DNA of 64,000 bases from contig RDEW01000001.1 of assembly GCA_011109175.1 (NCBI GenBank), forward strand, positions 446,395 through 510,394. The letters run 5' to 3'. This stretch comes from Dicyema japonicum (Eukaryota; Dicyemida; Rhombozoa; Dicyemidae). Below are positions 1 to 13,097 of this stretch, piece by piece. The position numbers and the translations under genes were made by a program. The notes below the pieces were generated by a model, which was not told the origin of the DNA, ran no database searches, and saw only the letters and a program-made list of their open reading frames with translations. Numbering within the stretch: the first letter of the stretch is position 1; each line of letters opens with the position of its first letter.

Positions 1-1000
1 CCATCTGTTCAATTCCAGTCTCACTCTGTCCCTCACACAGTTTCAACATTATTTGCCGTGCAGAGGCAAGTCCCTTCGTTTTCTCCTCTAAAGCAGTCTC
101 CACCTGCTGCTTCTCATTCGTCAGTTCCACCACTGCAGTCGTCAATTGAGTCACCTTGGTCTCTGTCAACGACAGCTTCTCCAAAAGCTACAATCAGGCA
201 ACACGTTTACTTGTGCCAAATTACATCCATCTGTCGCCTCCATCTGTCGCTTTAGAGTTTCCATGGTGTTCCTGGTCACCACTAGTTTGCGGTTTGTCTC
301 CGTTATCTCCCCTTGGATCACGGAAATAAGCTTGTCTTTCTCCGCAGCTATCTCATGACCGTTAAACGCCCTGAAATTCCCCCAAATTACATACTCAGAT
401 GCCTTCAACTTCCCCTCCAACTCAGTCACTTCACTCAGTAGTCTATTCACGGCACTCTGAGCCTCCTGTTCTGCATTCTTGGCCACATTTAGCTTCTTTC
501 TTAGCTCCATTTCAACAGCCACGTGATCAGCCGCAGCCTTAGCCATGTTGATCTCTATTCGTTCAATCTCTGACTCCAAAGAGCTGATTCTCCCCCGAAA
601 TGACTCTTCCACCCCCTTAGCAGCCTTTGAGCAAAAGACGAGTTCGTCCTGAGCATTTTCCAGCCTAGCCCGGAGAGATTTTATCTCCATTTTCACTACT
701 GTGAGAAATACTGTCTACTTTTGTTGATCTCAGAGTCTCTCTCTGCCTGTTTGAATACGTGAAACTCATTAAAGACACTCTCAGACAGAATCTAGGTTAA
801 CAAGAAGGACTACCTGTTCCCATTGGTCGGTTGGGAAATGACCCAGGAGAACATTCACGGTAGACTTGATTTGGTCTAGAGAAAAATCAGACTTCTGAAG
901 AATTCGAATGATTCTGTCGAGAGACACTTAAATTTTGATTAAATAATACTTTCTTCAGCGAGCACCTTGGTTTGTGGTGTGGAATTTGTGTTTTGATTGA
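1..1000 (-). CDS. Coiled-coil protein, possibly TPR/Megator nucleoporin (5' part, continues off the left edge)
   Basis: Five exons read in one frame once four GT-AG introns are removed: 188-210 (23 nt), 699-718 (20), 792-813 (22) and 927-949 (23). The protein starts with a short non-coiled segment (about 60 residues, including DQIKSTVNVLL and FNEFHVFKQAERDSE) and then becomes a long K/E/Q/L-rich coiled coil that is still open at position 1. The layout (short N-terminal helix, then continuous coiled coil) and weak similarity to the N-terminus of TPR suggest the nuclear-basket protein TPR/Megator, but any long coiled-coil scaffold would look alike. The start codon is not settled: an ATG is created exactly across the 927-949 intron, and the frame also stays open upstream to about 1166. 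Gene certain, identity weak. Confidence 0.6.
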
Positions 1001-2804
1001 TCGTAGAATTTTGGTTTGTTTTTCTTTTTTTCCGCCATTTCGAATTTTGGGTCTTTTTTCCGGCGTTTTGGAACCTCTGTGAAGAGTTTTCAATAGAATA
1101 TCTTAAGTAAGTTTGACCACAACTTGAAGAAGTAATAGTAGGTAGAAACAAGCAGAAATGATCCAATACCTAAAACAGCGAAAATTAAATTCTGGTCAAT
1201 CTGCATATGACTTGAATATTAAATATCGTAAACTAAAATTGTAACAATGTAGGTTAACCAACAAAAATATTATTTTAAAATTTAATTATTTTTAATTAAA
1301 ATAAATATTATGTCAATTACAATTTTTATTTTAATAATCGTTTTAATCATCATTATATTGAGTCAGTAAATGACCACAACTAATTGATGGTTTGTGGTGA
1401 GTCATATTTGATTACGCTGTTATAAATTTTCAGAAATTTGATAGTCATTTTATCAGCTTTACTTAGATAATTATCTTAAAATTCCTTCGCATGGCACATA
1501 ATAGATGAGGTTGTCTTTAATTCTTATTACCTCTTATAGCACACATCTTGTTGGTCAATGTGAGATTACGGTGGATCATTATTATATCTTGACATTTATA
1601 TGCTTGTCTTATTGATTTACCTAGTTATAATGTGCAATATTGCCCATGGTCTATTTTGCGGCAGAAACCCATTATGGTGGGGAATTAGTTTTAACACGTT
1701 CTTTGTTAATCAATATTGCACATTTACTGGAATATTAAAGACAATGATTAAGCTTAATAGTGACTCATTTGCATTAATGTTTTTATCTTAAGGTTATAAC
1801 AATTGGTCTCAGAGTATATAGACTGCACTAAGATATGGTCAATAGTCTGGAGTACATATCCTTTGAAATGATATTATTACTAAAATAAATAATAAATCTT
1901 AATATGTCACAGATTGTACAATATTAATTATGTTTTCTGCCAATTCAACTAAATGTATATTACTTTGTCCTCTGGGAGCATTCACTTTGGTTACTACTTT
2001 TCTGTTAGAAAATAATGATTAACATGGCATCATGCGGTTGGCCAATCCATAAAAGTGCAGGAAGCATTCAAAATTCAACTAATCCATTTTGCAAGATAGC
2101 CATTTAATAGGATACACGGCGATTATCTTGCTACTTGGTGTTGGCACTGGTCCCAAAACATATTTCCTTGGTCGAAACAAAAACACAAGAAAACTCTCAA
2201 TTAACGTCCCCCTTCACTGGTTATGGTTATAACAAATAAATTTGGTGGTCATTTCACTAATCCTGAATAGTCTCAAATACGAAGATACCCTTCGCCGGTT
2301 AAAAAAAGTGAGAAAGTTTCTATTTGGATATCCAATGAAAATACAAAATGGATAATATGTGTTCCACCTTGTTAATGCCCAACAATAAAAGCCAGAGTTT
2401 AAAGTCTGGAGCTATAAATAGACTCGAATCCTTTCTGCTTGAACGAAAATCATTTCAAAACATAAAATACATTTCTGACAAATTGGTTAAGATTTGAAAA
2501 GTTGTTCGGATCCTCAATTGGAATTTTCTGTCTCTATCATCAGCTTGTTCCCGCGAACTAATAGAGTCTCCCCAAGTGATCAAGTTCTTGAGAGAGGTAA
2601 AATTCTAAAGGACTGTAAAAAGCAGAAGGTTGTAGGCTATATATATAGAGATATTAATTAGAGTGAGAGACAAATGAAAGCTCGATATTCGTCTTTCTCT
2701 TCACAATATTTTACGTCCCCTTTGTGTCCAATCAGCAATCATAGCGTTTTTTAGGAATTCAAAAAATTTGGATTTCACTTATACAGTTTTTTAGTTTATG
2801 TCCT
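1001..2804. other. Intergenic, AT-rich; no gene recognised
   Basis: No protein similarity or clear exon chain seen. Positions 1251-1274 match, in inverted orientation, 55649-55672 (24 bp), followed in both places by AT-rich sequence. A plus-strand open frame at 1600-1791 has no recognisable content. Confidence 0.5.
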
Positions 2805-4690
2805 TCACCTATCAGCCGACTTTTTGAATGTTATGTTATCCAAATTAAGTCGTGTCCGACCTTTGGAGATCTCATGAGCCAATTTTCTCCACTCTCCCCG
2901 ATCCGTCGCAATTTGGAGTGGCCTTGATATAGGCATTCCTGTGACGTCTTCTACCGTGGATAGCCACCGAGTCCTCGGTCGACCAGGCCTTCTTTTCTCA
3001 GTAATATTGCTCAGCATAATAGTTCTTTCCACGGAGTCAGAGCGTACAACATGCCCAAAGAACACCAATCTGTGTTTTACGATTCTTCCTTCTAGCGAAA
3101 TGTCCGTCTCCACCTGTTTGATTACATCGGTGTTTGTTATTTTGGAAGTCCAAATAAACACCTCCAGCATTAAAGTTCAAAAGCATCAATTTTTCGTCTA
3201 TCCGCCTATTTCAGTATCCATGATTCTGCGCCGTATAGAAAAAACCGAAAACACGATTGCGTTAACCAGTCTGCATTTGGTCCATAAGCAAAAATTCTAT
3301 TCATTCTCAGAAAGGCGCCCCCTCTCCGTCTCATGGCAATTCGCCTCTTAATTTCCAAGCCTCTGTCACCATTCCGATTAATTAGACATCCCAGAAAGAC
3401 AACATTATCGGAACTCTCTATTGTCTCATTCTCAATTTTTAGTTCCATTATTCCATTATTACCAGTCGTCATAATTTTGGTCTTCTTGATATTTAACAAT
3501 AAACAAAGACGGTGCTCTCTTCTCTGAATCTTAGAATTAACTCCCTGAGGCCATCCTCTGTTTCAGCCAGTAAGGTTGTATCGTCAGCATAGCGCAATGG
3601 AGAATGTCTTTCTCCATAATCCACCGGACATTTGCTATATGGTCACGTGTGCCTCGTCCCTTCCTGAAACCTGCTTGGACATCAGGTAGAATCATTTTGG
3701 CATTTGGCATTAGACGATGTTGTATTATCTTTATAAGTATTTTGCTGACGTGGGGAATTAAGGCTATTGTACGATAGTTTGAACAGTCCTTGCTATCCCC
3801 TTTTTTCGGAATTGGAATAAATATAGATCTTTTCTATTCGCGTAGCCAAATACCAATTTCCCAAATTTTTTGACATAGACTGGTGATAGCTGTCACCGGT
3901 ATAGTAGTCTTCTTCATCCTTCCTAGATGCCATTTTGAATTCAGAGTTAAGTTTTCTTATCTCGTCTATATTCCCAGAGACTTTAGCAGCTTTACAAGCC
4001 TCAGCAATGTTTAGGGTGTTGACAGAGAGCTACTCAGAGCACTTGGCCGGCGTTTTGTATTTGACATGTTTTATTGCAGCCTTCATGATAACTGCATATC
4101 ATTCCATTATTCATCAGACATCTTCCGTTCAAATCCAGTAATCCAATATTGTGCTTAAATTCCATTGCCTATGCTGATGGTATGTTTGAGACATCGAATT
4201 TCTTTACTCGAGAGGTATTCAAATTGTTACTGAATTTCGTCCTAATTTTCGCAACAAGTAGCTGATAGTCTGTTTGCTTCTGGAGATGTTTTGAAGGCTG
4301 TTGTAAAGCTTTTCCAGCGTTTGGCGCACAAAATATAATCAATCTGGTTCTAGACATTCCATTAGGCGAGGTCCAAATATATAATCGTCGTTTGTGCCAT
4401 TTGAACCATGTGTTAGTTATCTGAAATCCATTTTCCTGACAGAATTGGACCAGTCGTTCCCCAGCATCATTTCTTTTCCCAAAACCAAAACTTCCACAAT
4501 ATCCGTATGTGGAATACATTCAACTTTTGAATTGAAATTCTTCATTATGTGGATTATGTCATTTTTTGGTAATGGGAGACACCCCCATTTGCTTACTTCA
4601 CAATCCTCTGATTTATCAACTGACAGCTTTAATGCCACTCCATCCTATATGAGTACAAGGATTGTTTGTCTCCATTCACATTAACAAAGC
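2805..4690 (-). mobile_element. RTE-like non-LTR retrotransposon, degenerate (LINE-R copy 1)
   Basis: Read on the minus strand, parts of an endonuclease (about 4640-4170, including SPNGMSRTRLI), the RT motifs VQAGFRKG (about 3690) and YADDTTL (about 3590), the RT thumb (FLGCLINRNGD, YGAESWILK) and the typical C-terminal tail (FFGHVVRSDS, KRRPGRPRTRW, GEWRKLAHEISKGRTRL) occur in order. The tail is characteristic of RTE-type elements often annotated 'craniofacial development protein 2-like'. Frames change several times, so the copy is dead. A second copy of the 3' end lies at 29441-29955 on the plus strand. Confidence 0.85.
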
Positions 4691-5165
4691 ATTCGATAAA
4701 AACTTGTCATTGGAAAGATTTTTGACACAAAATACACCCAAACTTGAAAATATTGTTGGATAATTTTCTCTCTTGAAGAGTTATCTGAGGGCATCTTAAA
4801 TCAAGATAACGACTACTAACAAACTGAGTACCCCATGGTTCTCAACTCTTTCCAAATCTTTTCAACCTATTCCTTCATGACCTACCATCTGACATGACGA
4901 GGACTTTTATCATACGCAATTGATTCGATCATCACAACACACAATTCATACTTCTAATGCCCAGATGAAAGTGAATATTATCCAGGATTGGTTGATTCCC
5001 AACCGCCTTACGACTTCAGCCACAATATACTTTATTCACTACAGACTGTCATTCCAGAGAATAACAGGAAATTTTTATTGGCTCTGTTCAGATACCTCAA
5101 TTCTTGGAGTAACATTCGACAGATTGTTAAATTTCAATTTGTTTTTCACGCCTGAAGGGCCTCCT
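4685..5165 (+). mobile_element. Jockey-like RT fragment (LINE-J)
   Basis: Short plus-strand pieces of an RT domain in order: KAFDK (about 4690), LFNLFLHDLPSD (about 4860), a broken YADD equivalent (LLSYAID), WLIPNRL and SILGVTFDRLLNF (about 5100). Frames are broken; fragment only. Confidence 0.7.
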
Positions 5166-6459
5166 CGTAACATTAATTGTGGTTTTGTTCTCATTAATCG
5201 ATATTATATATTTTATTAGTCTTCTTTCTATTGTTTGACCTCGTTCTTATTCGAAATTATTTTTTTCTCAAAATCGACTACTATATTTTCATGCCTATTT
5301 TCTATATCGATTAATTGACTCGGTTCTACGATAGCATCCTCCACCCTTAGTTTAACGAACCTGTTCTTGACTCGTTAATATGTAGTTGGACGATTGATAT
5401 TGGTTTTGCTTCCCGTCCTTCCAATTCTGTTTGAAACAAATAATTTTATTATTCCGTGATTAGCATAAACAACATCAAATTTTTAAAGAAATTAATTAAA
5501 TTACTAATCACAGTTAGCTAACAGCAATCTGGGATCATTAGGAAGCACATCCCAAAAACCTACTTTAACGTTGAATTCTAGTGATTCAGGGAAAACAGAG
5601 ATCTCGAACTTGTTTTTTCAGAGATAAATGATGTACACTGCGTATGTGTTTTTGATGCTCATTGGGAGTAACGATTATGAAATGCTGACATAGTCTTGCT
5701 CCAGTATTTTGCTATCTTCCCGTATGTCGTGAGTGAATACGAAATTGTGAAATCTTTCATCCAGATGCGATCAATTGGCAAACATGAGATTTTCCACCGT
5801 ATCCTTTAGGAGGAATAAAGGATCCTAAGGATGCGCCTGTGGTTAGTGGGTTGAGTAGTGGGAAGGCTTATTGCAATAGAGGTCCTCACCAATCCAACTT
5901 TCTGACCAATTAAACAGTTGTCTAATGGTCAATTAACCACTAATGTTTTGAGGCGATCACTGAATAAGCGTTATCGTCTCCCAGTGAGATAGTTAGTTAA
6001 GTAACCCCGGTCTCACTAACTTTTAGGAAAGGCTATTAAGTAGGATACAGCAAATGCCGGTCGCTCGCATAGATCTGTCAACTTTGGCGTGGTAGACGAA
6101 CAGTTTATAAGTTAAGAACATTCAAAAAAGTGATTTATTGTCAACTCTAAGAGGTTGAAAAAGGAACAGAGGACATCTTTTATATCAAACAGTATATGTG
6201 TGTATGTCGGAAAAGGGAGGTGGTGTACAAATCGTAGACGAGCCAGGTTGACAGAATGAATGCCCTGACTTAGGTTTCAGTGTATATGGACAATATGAGT
6301 AGGTTTTAAGTTATATATCTAATCTCCTATTCATTGTATATAGTTCGAGAGGAGATCATTTGCTCATTTAAAAGTGCTCTTGTGTTTGGAATGATGGTCA
6401 TTTACTCATAGATGGAAACCTCTCCTCTTCGTTTTTGATCGAATACGTCACACTCAATA
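5166..6459. other. Intergenic; nothing identified
   Basis: AT-rich. On the minus strand about 5430-5225 a frame with charged content (for example VKLRVEDAIVEPSQLIDIEN) has one internal stop and no recognisable family; it may be an exon or old TE sequence. Otherwise nothing seen. Confidence 0.4.
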
Positions 6460-7250
6460 TTATTATTATTATTACCCCCAGGATCACTGGGTCAAAGAGA
6501 AAGAAATAAAAGTTCTCATCTAACTAAGTGATCCCAGACCGACAAAGGTGAGGTCGAGAATCCTGAACACCTCTTCTCATTGGACATGGCATCGGCTCAA
6601 AATTTCTGTATGATTGTAGATAATTCGATAGTATTTGGAATAGAGGGCAGCTCGGTAGATTAGCCTCCTTTAATAGTTTCCGTTGTAGTTCGATTAAAAA
6701 GTTTTCAATGGGTTGGATATTGTGCTCTGGTCCAATTAACTTTATTGCAGTCTCCTCGATTGCGGATAATTTCAATGAGAAAGATCGTGACATCTGCATT
6801 TCCCATGAAGGACTTGCATACGTCATCGTTGGTCGGATAAATTGTTTGTATATCGTGGCAAGGATCCCAGTTTGATCTCTAAATATTTTTGAGAGCACTT
6901 TTAAAAATTCTCATTTTTTTCAGAGCAGAAGTTATTTTGTTTTCAACATGTCGGATATAGGTGAGTCCCTGATCAAAGGTTACTCCCAGAATCTTTGGTG
7001 TTTTGTTAATAGAGATAGCTTCGTTCTTCATAAAGACTTTGTTCGATACAGAGCTGTCTCTTATAGGTGGTAAACAGTGTGACAAAGGACTTTGCTGCTG
7101 ATGTGTCGAGTCTCCGCTTCGAGAGCCATAGTTCAAGGTTGTCGAGCATTTGTTGAGCGGACTCACAATAAGAAAAATCCTTCAATTTGTGGTATCTGAA
7201 AGATTTTATAATCAGTGATCCCAGTTACGCCCTGCTGGACGACCTTCTTC
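6460..7250 (-). mobile_element. Jockey-like LINE, 3' end of RT and 3' UTR (LINE-J)
   Basis: Minus-strand RT C-terminus: KILGVTFDQGLTYIRHV, then QFIRPTMTYASPSWEMQ, ending with MRRGVQDSRPHLCRSGIT at about 6524. The 3' UTR (about 6530-6461) ends in an (ATT)n tract, the insertion end. The same C-terminus and 3' UTR occur at 31461-31690. The UTR contains inverted arms (GGATCACT / AGTGATCC) that can pair. Confidence 0.85.
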
Positions 7251-7639
7251 TTTCCTTATCCCCTACGTGAGTTAGTCTAAAACTGAATTAATTAAAATCT
7301 TAATGGTTGAGGGGCTCTCTGTCTTCATTACCTAAGAATTGGATAGATTGGTGCCTGATTCCGAGTTGGCCTGATTTTTTTGATGTTCCCTTTGGTGATG
7401 GTATTCTAATGAGTGCTCTATCTATTAAAGAATCTTAATTCGATTTCCCGGAGACTTAAGCGTATTATGCCTATGTTGAGGTTTTTCGCGGCAATGCTCG
7501 CAGTTTATTCGAAGCTGAAGTCTGATTTGTTTTTGTTGACAGAATTTAATCATGAAATTGAATCTAACATAAATAAAATTAAGTTTAATCTAGGGAACTT
7601 AAATGAACAGGCTATGCTGGGATAACGTGATTAGCTAGT
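7251..7639. other. Intergenic; open frame without recognised family
   Basis: A plus-strand frame at 7413-7625 encodes a K/L/N-rich 70-residue stretch (for example ESNINKIKFNLGNLNEQ). It could be an exon, but no introns joining it to others were found. Confidence 0.3.
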
Positions 7640-9085
7640 TTGGTCTCGAATTGTTTTATTTTCATCATTTATGACAATAGCTATCGAAATGTGCTTTCAT
7701 CTTCGTTAATGCACGTCCGCGTTGCCAGTAAACAGTGTTTATGGTTTCTCCATCCCTTTTGTCGTCTTGCTCGCCATCTTCTGTATCCATCAATCTGCCC
7801 TCGATCACAGCATAATGTGTCATGGAAAGATAAACTCTTGGACGTCCTCTGAATTTAGAAAATTCAGTATGACCTAAAAATTCTTTCATGGCGAAAGAGT
7901 GTTTCTTCACCCATCCGTAGAATATGTCCAAAATGGCACAACGGGCGTCAAGTACGATCAGACTTATTTGGTACACAATTAGTCAGTCTGTATAATTTAT
8001 TGTTTTAGATTTTATTTAGGCAAGAGTATCCAAGAAGTTTTCTCAGTTGGCCTCTGTGAAATGAGTCGAGTTGTTCCATATCTTTCTTGATGTTCCCAGG
8101 TACCTGCATTGTACATGAAAACTGGTCGGAGAAATCCATTATATAAGCGTTACCTCATCTTAGCAGGGATTTGATTATTTCTCACCCAAATGGATTGTAA
8201 TTTTTTAGTGCTAATATCTTTCGCCGTTCTGAATCGCCAAGTAGAGATCTGAGTTTTCGGGTGTTCCTCCACTTATCAACGCGGGTAGGCATTCTTTCAA
8301 TAGTGGTTATTTCAGTTTTATCTTCATTGACTTTGAGAGACCATTTATTCGAGATTGTTTTCGCTTACTCCATAATAACATCTATAAATTCCCGATCTTC
8401 CGCGACGAAATCGACATCATCCGCCTAAATGAGTTCCATAAAGTGGTTGTCTAGACTTCCAATTTGTTATCTTAGATCTCTCAAAGCTACCTCCAGGTAG
8501 ATGATAAATAATACAGGTGATAGAGTGTCCCTTTGTATGGTTCCAAAATTGGTAGAAAATGGTCTAGACTCCTTAGAGCCTGACGAGTAGCTAAGTTTCA
8601 GATAATAGGATATGTATCATGCGCAGTCTGTTTTCTTCTATAACGTCTTTCATCAAAGTAATTTACTCCTGTTGATGCTGTCAAAAGCCTTTCTCATGTC
8701 GATTCCCAGGAAATGAATAGATCGATTGTACTTCTAACATATTGCAATCATCCAGCGATAGCTCCAGGCAACATCACCGTGGATCTTTCATGCCTAAAAC
8801 CACTGACCGCAAGAAAGATATCGACCGATGTTGATATACAGCCTCGAACAATAGTCGATAGAGTTTTTCTTAGATTGGTGACTAGCACAATAGGTCCTAA
8901 GCTTCGGAAGGGTCCCCGTCGTTTGCCCGATTTATGAACGGGTATTAATATCCCGGAACCTATTGGAAGCGGGTAGTGTAACGCAAAAGTCTTGTTCAGT
9001 ATTTGTGCCTAAAAGCTCGCTAGACTACTGGGAGCGTTTTGAGTAATTTCCCTGGGACTCCGTCACATCCTGTAGCTCTGTTATT
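7640..9085 (-). mobile_element. LINE-A copy, degenerate RT
   Basis: Minus-strand RT pieces in order: GILIPVHKSGKRRGP (about 8950), LGIDMRKAFDS (about 8700), ADDVDFVA (about 8430) and the LINE-A C-terminal block KFRGRPRVYL (about 7840). Several stops and frame changes. No endonuclease recognised. Confidence 0.75.
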
Positions 9086-9546
9086 GTTCATATGGTGGAA
9101 TGCTTCTAGGAACTCAGAATGTGTTACTTCGTTTGACAAGCTCAGTGGATGCCCAATAAATGTAGATGTATAGGTATCATCTGTTTGAAATTGTTTCTAA
9201 AGTTGTCAGCAAATTGTGAGGCTTTTTGTCTCTTAAAGACAGCCTACATCAACTCCGTAACGACCAGATCCTCGCACAGGGTGTTCTGTTTCGAACTCGC
9301 AGATTTTCCTCTAACATTAAGTAAAGCGATAGTAAAAGGCCCTGATCCAATAGAACTAGAGCATGTTTGAGACATAACAAAAAGAGGCACGTGACCACCT
9401 CAACCAATAATTCAATTAATCTTGAACCTAGATTCGTCACTTATTTATAATTTAAATAAAATCAATTTAAAAATATTTAAATTAATTAATTTTATATTAA
9501 TTGGGTCAGCTAATTTTAAAATAAAATTTATTCGTCGTGTATTCTG
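9086..9546. promoter_or_regulatory. Upstream region of the TMX gene
   Basis: Very AT-rich just before the start codon (about 9440-9540). No specific promoter element is claimed. Confidence 0.3.
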
Positions 9547-10321
9547 ATGATGTCCTTTCGTTTATTTGTTTTGATTTTACATTTTACCGCGTCTGCGACT
9601 ATAGAACTAACAGAGGACAACTGGCGACAAATACTTGAGGGAGAGTGGTTCATAAAATTGTACGAACCAAGCTAATATTTACAGATATGCGGATTACTGC
9701 CCAGCCTGTAATTCTCTTTGGTACGACTGGGTTAACCTGGATAAGGTAGGACCCGAATACGACTTTAAAACAGGACAGATTGACATTCAAAACGAATCAA
9801 GTAGTCCTCTCCATCATTCTAGAACTCGTGGTACGATTCATGGTGTCTTCCATCCCAAAAATATACCAGTTTTGTGATTTTCATTAATTTAGTGTTATTG
9901 ACGGCCAATTCAGACTATATTCTGGCCAACGAGACTCTGACTCCATGATTGACTATATCATCACTAAGAAGTGGAAGAATGAGACAAAAGTCGGCTATTT
10001 TATGTCCCCCAACTCTATTTTGTATTTTTAGAATGTTAGTTCTAGTATGGACGTGTTCACGGTGGTGGCTTCTGGAGTTGAAGTCCTAGAGGTATGATAT
10101 TTCTCAGTTTAGAATTTCCATTCTCATTATTTGGCTGATTATTGTCCATTTTATGTATTTTCTTCCGTGGTTACCTTTATGGGGTCCTTTTGCTGTTCCT
10201 GGTGCTCAATAAAGTGGGTTTGTTGTTGACTAGGTCGGTCGACTATTTGGATGAGAAGGAGACTGAGGAAGACGAGGAGGTTATTAATGATGATGGCTTT
10301 GAGATTATTGACAGTGATTGA
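9547..10321 (+). CDS. TMX1-like thioredoxin-related transmembrane protein
   Basis: Seven exons join in frame after removing GT-AG introns at 9660-9684 (25 nt), 9801-9822 (22), 9869-9892 (24), 10022-10039 or -10045 (18 or 24), 10092-10112 (21) and 10214-10233 (20). The product is about 213 residues: an N-terminal signal peptide (SFRLFVLILHFTASA), a thioredoxin fold with the TMX1-type active site CPAC in FIKLYADYCPACNSL, the cis-proline region RFMVSSIPKIYHVIDG, one hydrophobic transmembrane stretch (FYVFSSVVTFMGSFCC) and a short acidic cytosolic tail (EKETEEDEEVINDDG). TMX1/TMX4 proteins are ER membrane oxidoreductases that act on cysteine-containing membrane substrates. Two ATGs start the frame in tandem (9547, 9550). 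The fourth intron end is ambiguous: the 18-nt form aligns better with TMX1, the 24-nt form fits the local size range. An AATAAA lies 95 nt after the stop. Confidence 0.9.
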
Positions 10322-10415
10322 TTTATTTGTTATGGTTGGTAGTATATAAGTTTTGTTATATGTTGTCTAATCTGTTAGTGAACGATATTTGAAGTATGTT
10401 GGGTGGTTCCCTGTT

Positions 10416-10421
10416 AATAAA
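10416..10421 (+). promoter_or_regulatory. Polyadenylation signal AATAAA of the TMX gene
   Basis: AATAAA about 95 nt downstream of the TMX stop codon, at a normal distance for a metazoan 3' end. Confidence 0.55.
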
Positions 10422-10539
10422 ATGTGGTATAACTAGATATTATTTGGGTAGTGCAGATTACAACCTTTCAAAACTATTGTCCACCTTAAAAAATTAAAAT
10501 TAATTCCAAAGACCACTGTTAAACCGAAAAAAGTAACTA

Positions 10540-11400
10540 AGTGATCTCACGAATTGGATCAAGGCTCTCATCTTTGCTCGGTGTTGATCCCTTGAGCTTA
10601 CACAAGTTCGTTGCGGGCGAGCACTTCCTTTTTGGCATTGGTGTCCATTTTTGTTTTTTTCTATGGGAGTCGGTGATTTGATGATTTCCCCTGTATACCA
10701 TCTCTCAGTTATTTTGAAGGTCTTTTTCCGGGTTGCGGAGATTTTCTGGATGTTCGTATAAGAGGCCAGTGGTCCCCATGAAGTACATGCATATGAAATG
10801 CATGGTTCGATGTACTGTGAGAAGAGCGTTTTAAGTATAGGGTGATGTCCAATTTTCCATAGACCTGTTAGGCATTTCAGAAGGTAGATTTTCTTCTATA
10901 TTTGTTCAGCTCGTTAGTGACGTGTCTTGAAAAGTTCATGTGCGTATCGAAAGTCAGACCCAATATTTTTTGCCATTTGCTGAACGCCAATGCTCGTCCC
11001 TCCACAGTAACTTTTATTGTCCTGTTCGACAATCTTTTGTCTGAGGTATAGAGAGTTGTAACAGATTTTTCGGTATCGATTGACATCCGATTTTCATTGA
11101 ACCACTCGAGTAGTCGATCCATGTGGTGTTGTATTCTTTCCGTCGCTGTTTGGATGTTCTGATCCTGTGAGGATGAGACGATATCATCCGCATAAGCCAG
11201 AAGTAGGTCGTCTTCTCCATTCGGCGTCGGAATGGCATTCGTAAATAAATTGAATAGAAATGGTGATAGCGGCGAACCCTGGGGTACTCCATTCGGTAAT
11301 AAACGGGAGACAAAATGAATGTTTCCAATGCACACTCTACCTCTTCGTCCGCCAGCGTTTGAGGTTTTCAGGGATATCTGATTGATAAATCAATGACATC
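10540..11400 (-). mobile_element. Jockey-like LINE, RT 3' half (LINE-J)
   Basis: Minus-strand RT with GRRGRVCIGN, LLPNGVPQGSPLSPFLFNLF, LAYADDIVSSS, WFNENRMSIDTEKS and KILGLTFDTHMNFSRHV intact in one frame from 11335 to 10877, then a decayed C-terminus. 5'-truncated at about 11400, where a plus-strand LINE-A begins. Confidence 0.9.
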
Positions 11401-11404
11401 CTAG

Positions 11405-13075
11405 GCATAATAATAATCGATGAAAAGGACAAAGCAGCTACTATATCTGCTTATTACTATCATATGCTCAACTGGGACAACGAAATAGGCTATAAATTTG
11501 GTGCACAAGTCAAGCATGGTTTGGACATCCCAATAAACACACAAGAAACACTGGATGCAATTAAAAAATTGAAAAATGACAGATCGGCAGGACCAGAGAA
11601 TATCCCAGCCGAACTTATAAAGTATGCCCCAGTGAAGTTGGTAACAATCATTACCAATATACTCAACAAAATATTTGAAGAAAACACAACGTTAGACATT
11701 GGCAAGGGTTGGTTAATTCCACTGCAAAAACCGGGAAAATCCAAAGGGCCCCTTTCCAACCTAAGACCAATCATCCTACTAACTACGCTGCGAAAAATCT
11801 TGTCAATTACATTGGAAAGAATCAAAGACAAGGTGGAGTATTTTCTGTCACCAGGACAAAGTGGTTTCCGGTTAGACAGATCCACTGCCGATGTCATTTG
11901 GACACACAGATGGTCAAGTGCTCTATGCCAAAAATATAAAAAGTGCATAGATGTTCTCGGAATAGACATGTCCAGAGCGTTTGACTCAGTTCATAGAGGC
12001 AAACTTCTTGAAGTACTCACAAGCTTCCTAACAACGGATGATGTCAAAATTATACAAAAACTACTGCAGAATACGCAACTAGCAACCAAACTCGGAAAAA
12101 CTACTTCAGAATTCTTTTATACTTCACGTGGAATTCCGCAAGGAGACTCTTTGTCACCAGTTCTATTCATAATCTACCTGGAGGCTGCACTGAGAGATTT
12201 CAGGCCTTTAATTGAGAACAACAAAATAATCGAGTTAATATATGCAGACGATCTTGACTTTGTTTCTGAAGATGTTGAAATTCTTCATCACGTTCTCAAG
12301 AACTTACCAAATGATTTTCTAAATGGTTCTTTGTTGTCAACCAAGACAAAACTGAATATACAAAACTTGTACGAGTTGTACGCACTTACGATGAATCATG
12401 GAAAAGGCATAAAAAAGTTGGTTCACTACTTGGAGACTCAGAAGATGTTACCCACAGAAAAATCCTTTCCACTGCTGCATATAAAAAATTCTTAACTATC
12501 TGGCGTTCTAAGAAGAGCATAACTACGAATACAAAGCTAAAATTGTATAAAACATTCGTGGTTCCAGTCCTGACATACAACTGTGGGACATGGGGGATTA
12601 CGAAACGGGAAATGGACAATCTGGATCAATTTCATAGAAATCAACTAAGAAACATCTTGAGAATACATTTCCCGAAAAAGATATCAAATTCAGAACTGTA
12701 CAAAAGATGTGGCTTAAGGCCATTATCAGAGGAGATTCTCAAGGCTAGGTGGAGACTTTTTGGTCACATCTTACGAATGGATATGTTGACTCCACCAAAC
12801 ATTGCAATGGAGAACTATTTCGCACAACTGAAGGGATCATTCCGTGGCAGGCCTAGAGTGACGTTGCCTTCAGTACTAAATGATGACCTTATCCGAATAA
12901 ACAAAACTCTACGAAATGGTGAAGATCTTGACTCACTACGAGCAATGGCCCGGAACAGGAGAACATGGAAAAGGATGTGTGGGAGGATACTGGACGTGGC
13001 ACAAGGGGAACTTAATTAATCTAATTAATTTTTGATTTCCCGGGAGTGCTTAAAAAAATAAAATAAAAAAATAGC
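11405..13075 (+). mobile_element. LINE-A copy, nearly complete RT ORF, 5'-truncated
   Basis: The longest LINE-A reading frame. RT motifs: KSKGPLSNLRPIILL, LGIDMSRAFDSVHRGK, GIPQGDSLSPVLFIIYLEAA, IYADDLDFVSED. One frame shift near 12320 (before the FVVNQDKTEYTKL block) separates the first 11464-12495 frame from its continuation, which runs to the stop at 13019 through LYKTFVVPVLTYNCGTW, RWRLFGHILRMD, SFRGRPRVTLPSVL and a final LDSLRAMARNRRTWKRM block. No endonuclease is present; the copy begins inside the region before the RT. The A-rich 3' tail starts at about 13050. The clade is not assigned; the GRPR C-terminal domain is family-specific. Confidence 0.9.
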
Positions 13076-13097
13076 GGTAAACCTAGATTTCTAGCGT

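Noticed and set aside
1600-1791. 63-codon hydrophobic open frame
   Set aside because: No family, no supporting introns, AT-rich context; likely chance.
9752-9779. A possible 28-nt GT-AG intron in the TMX gene
   Set aside because: Keeping it as coding sequence maintains the thioredoxin-fold frame up to the 22-nt intron at 9801; removing it breaks the frame.
11490-11969. 159-codon minus-strand open frame
   Set aside because: Antisense of the LINE-A RT; the plus strand has the RT motifs.
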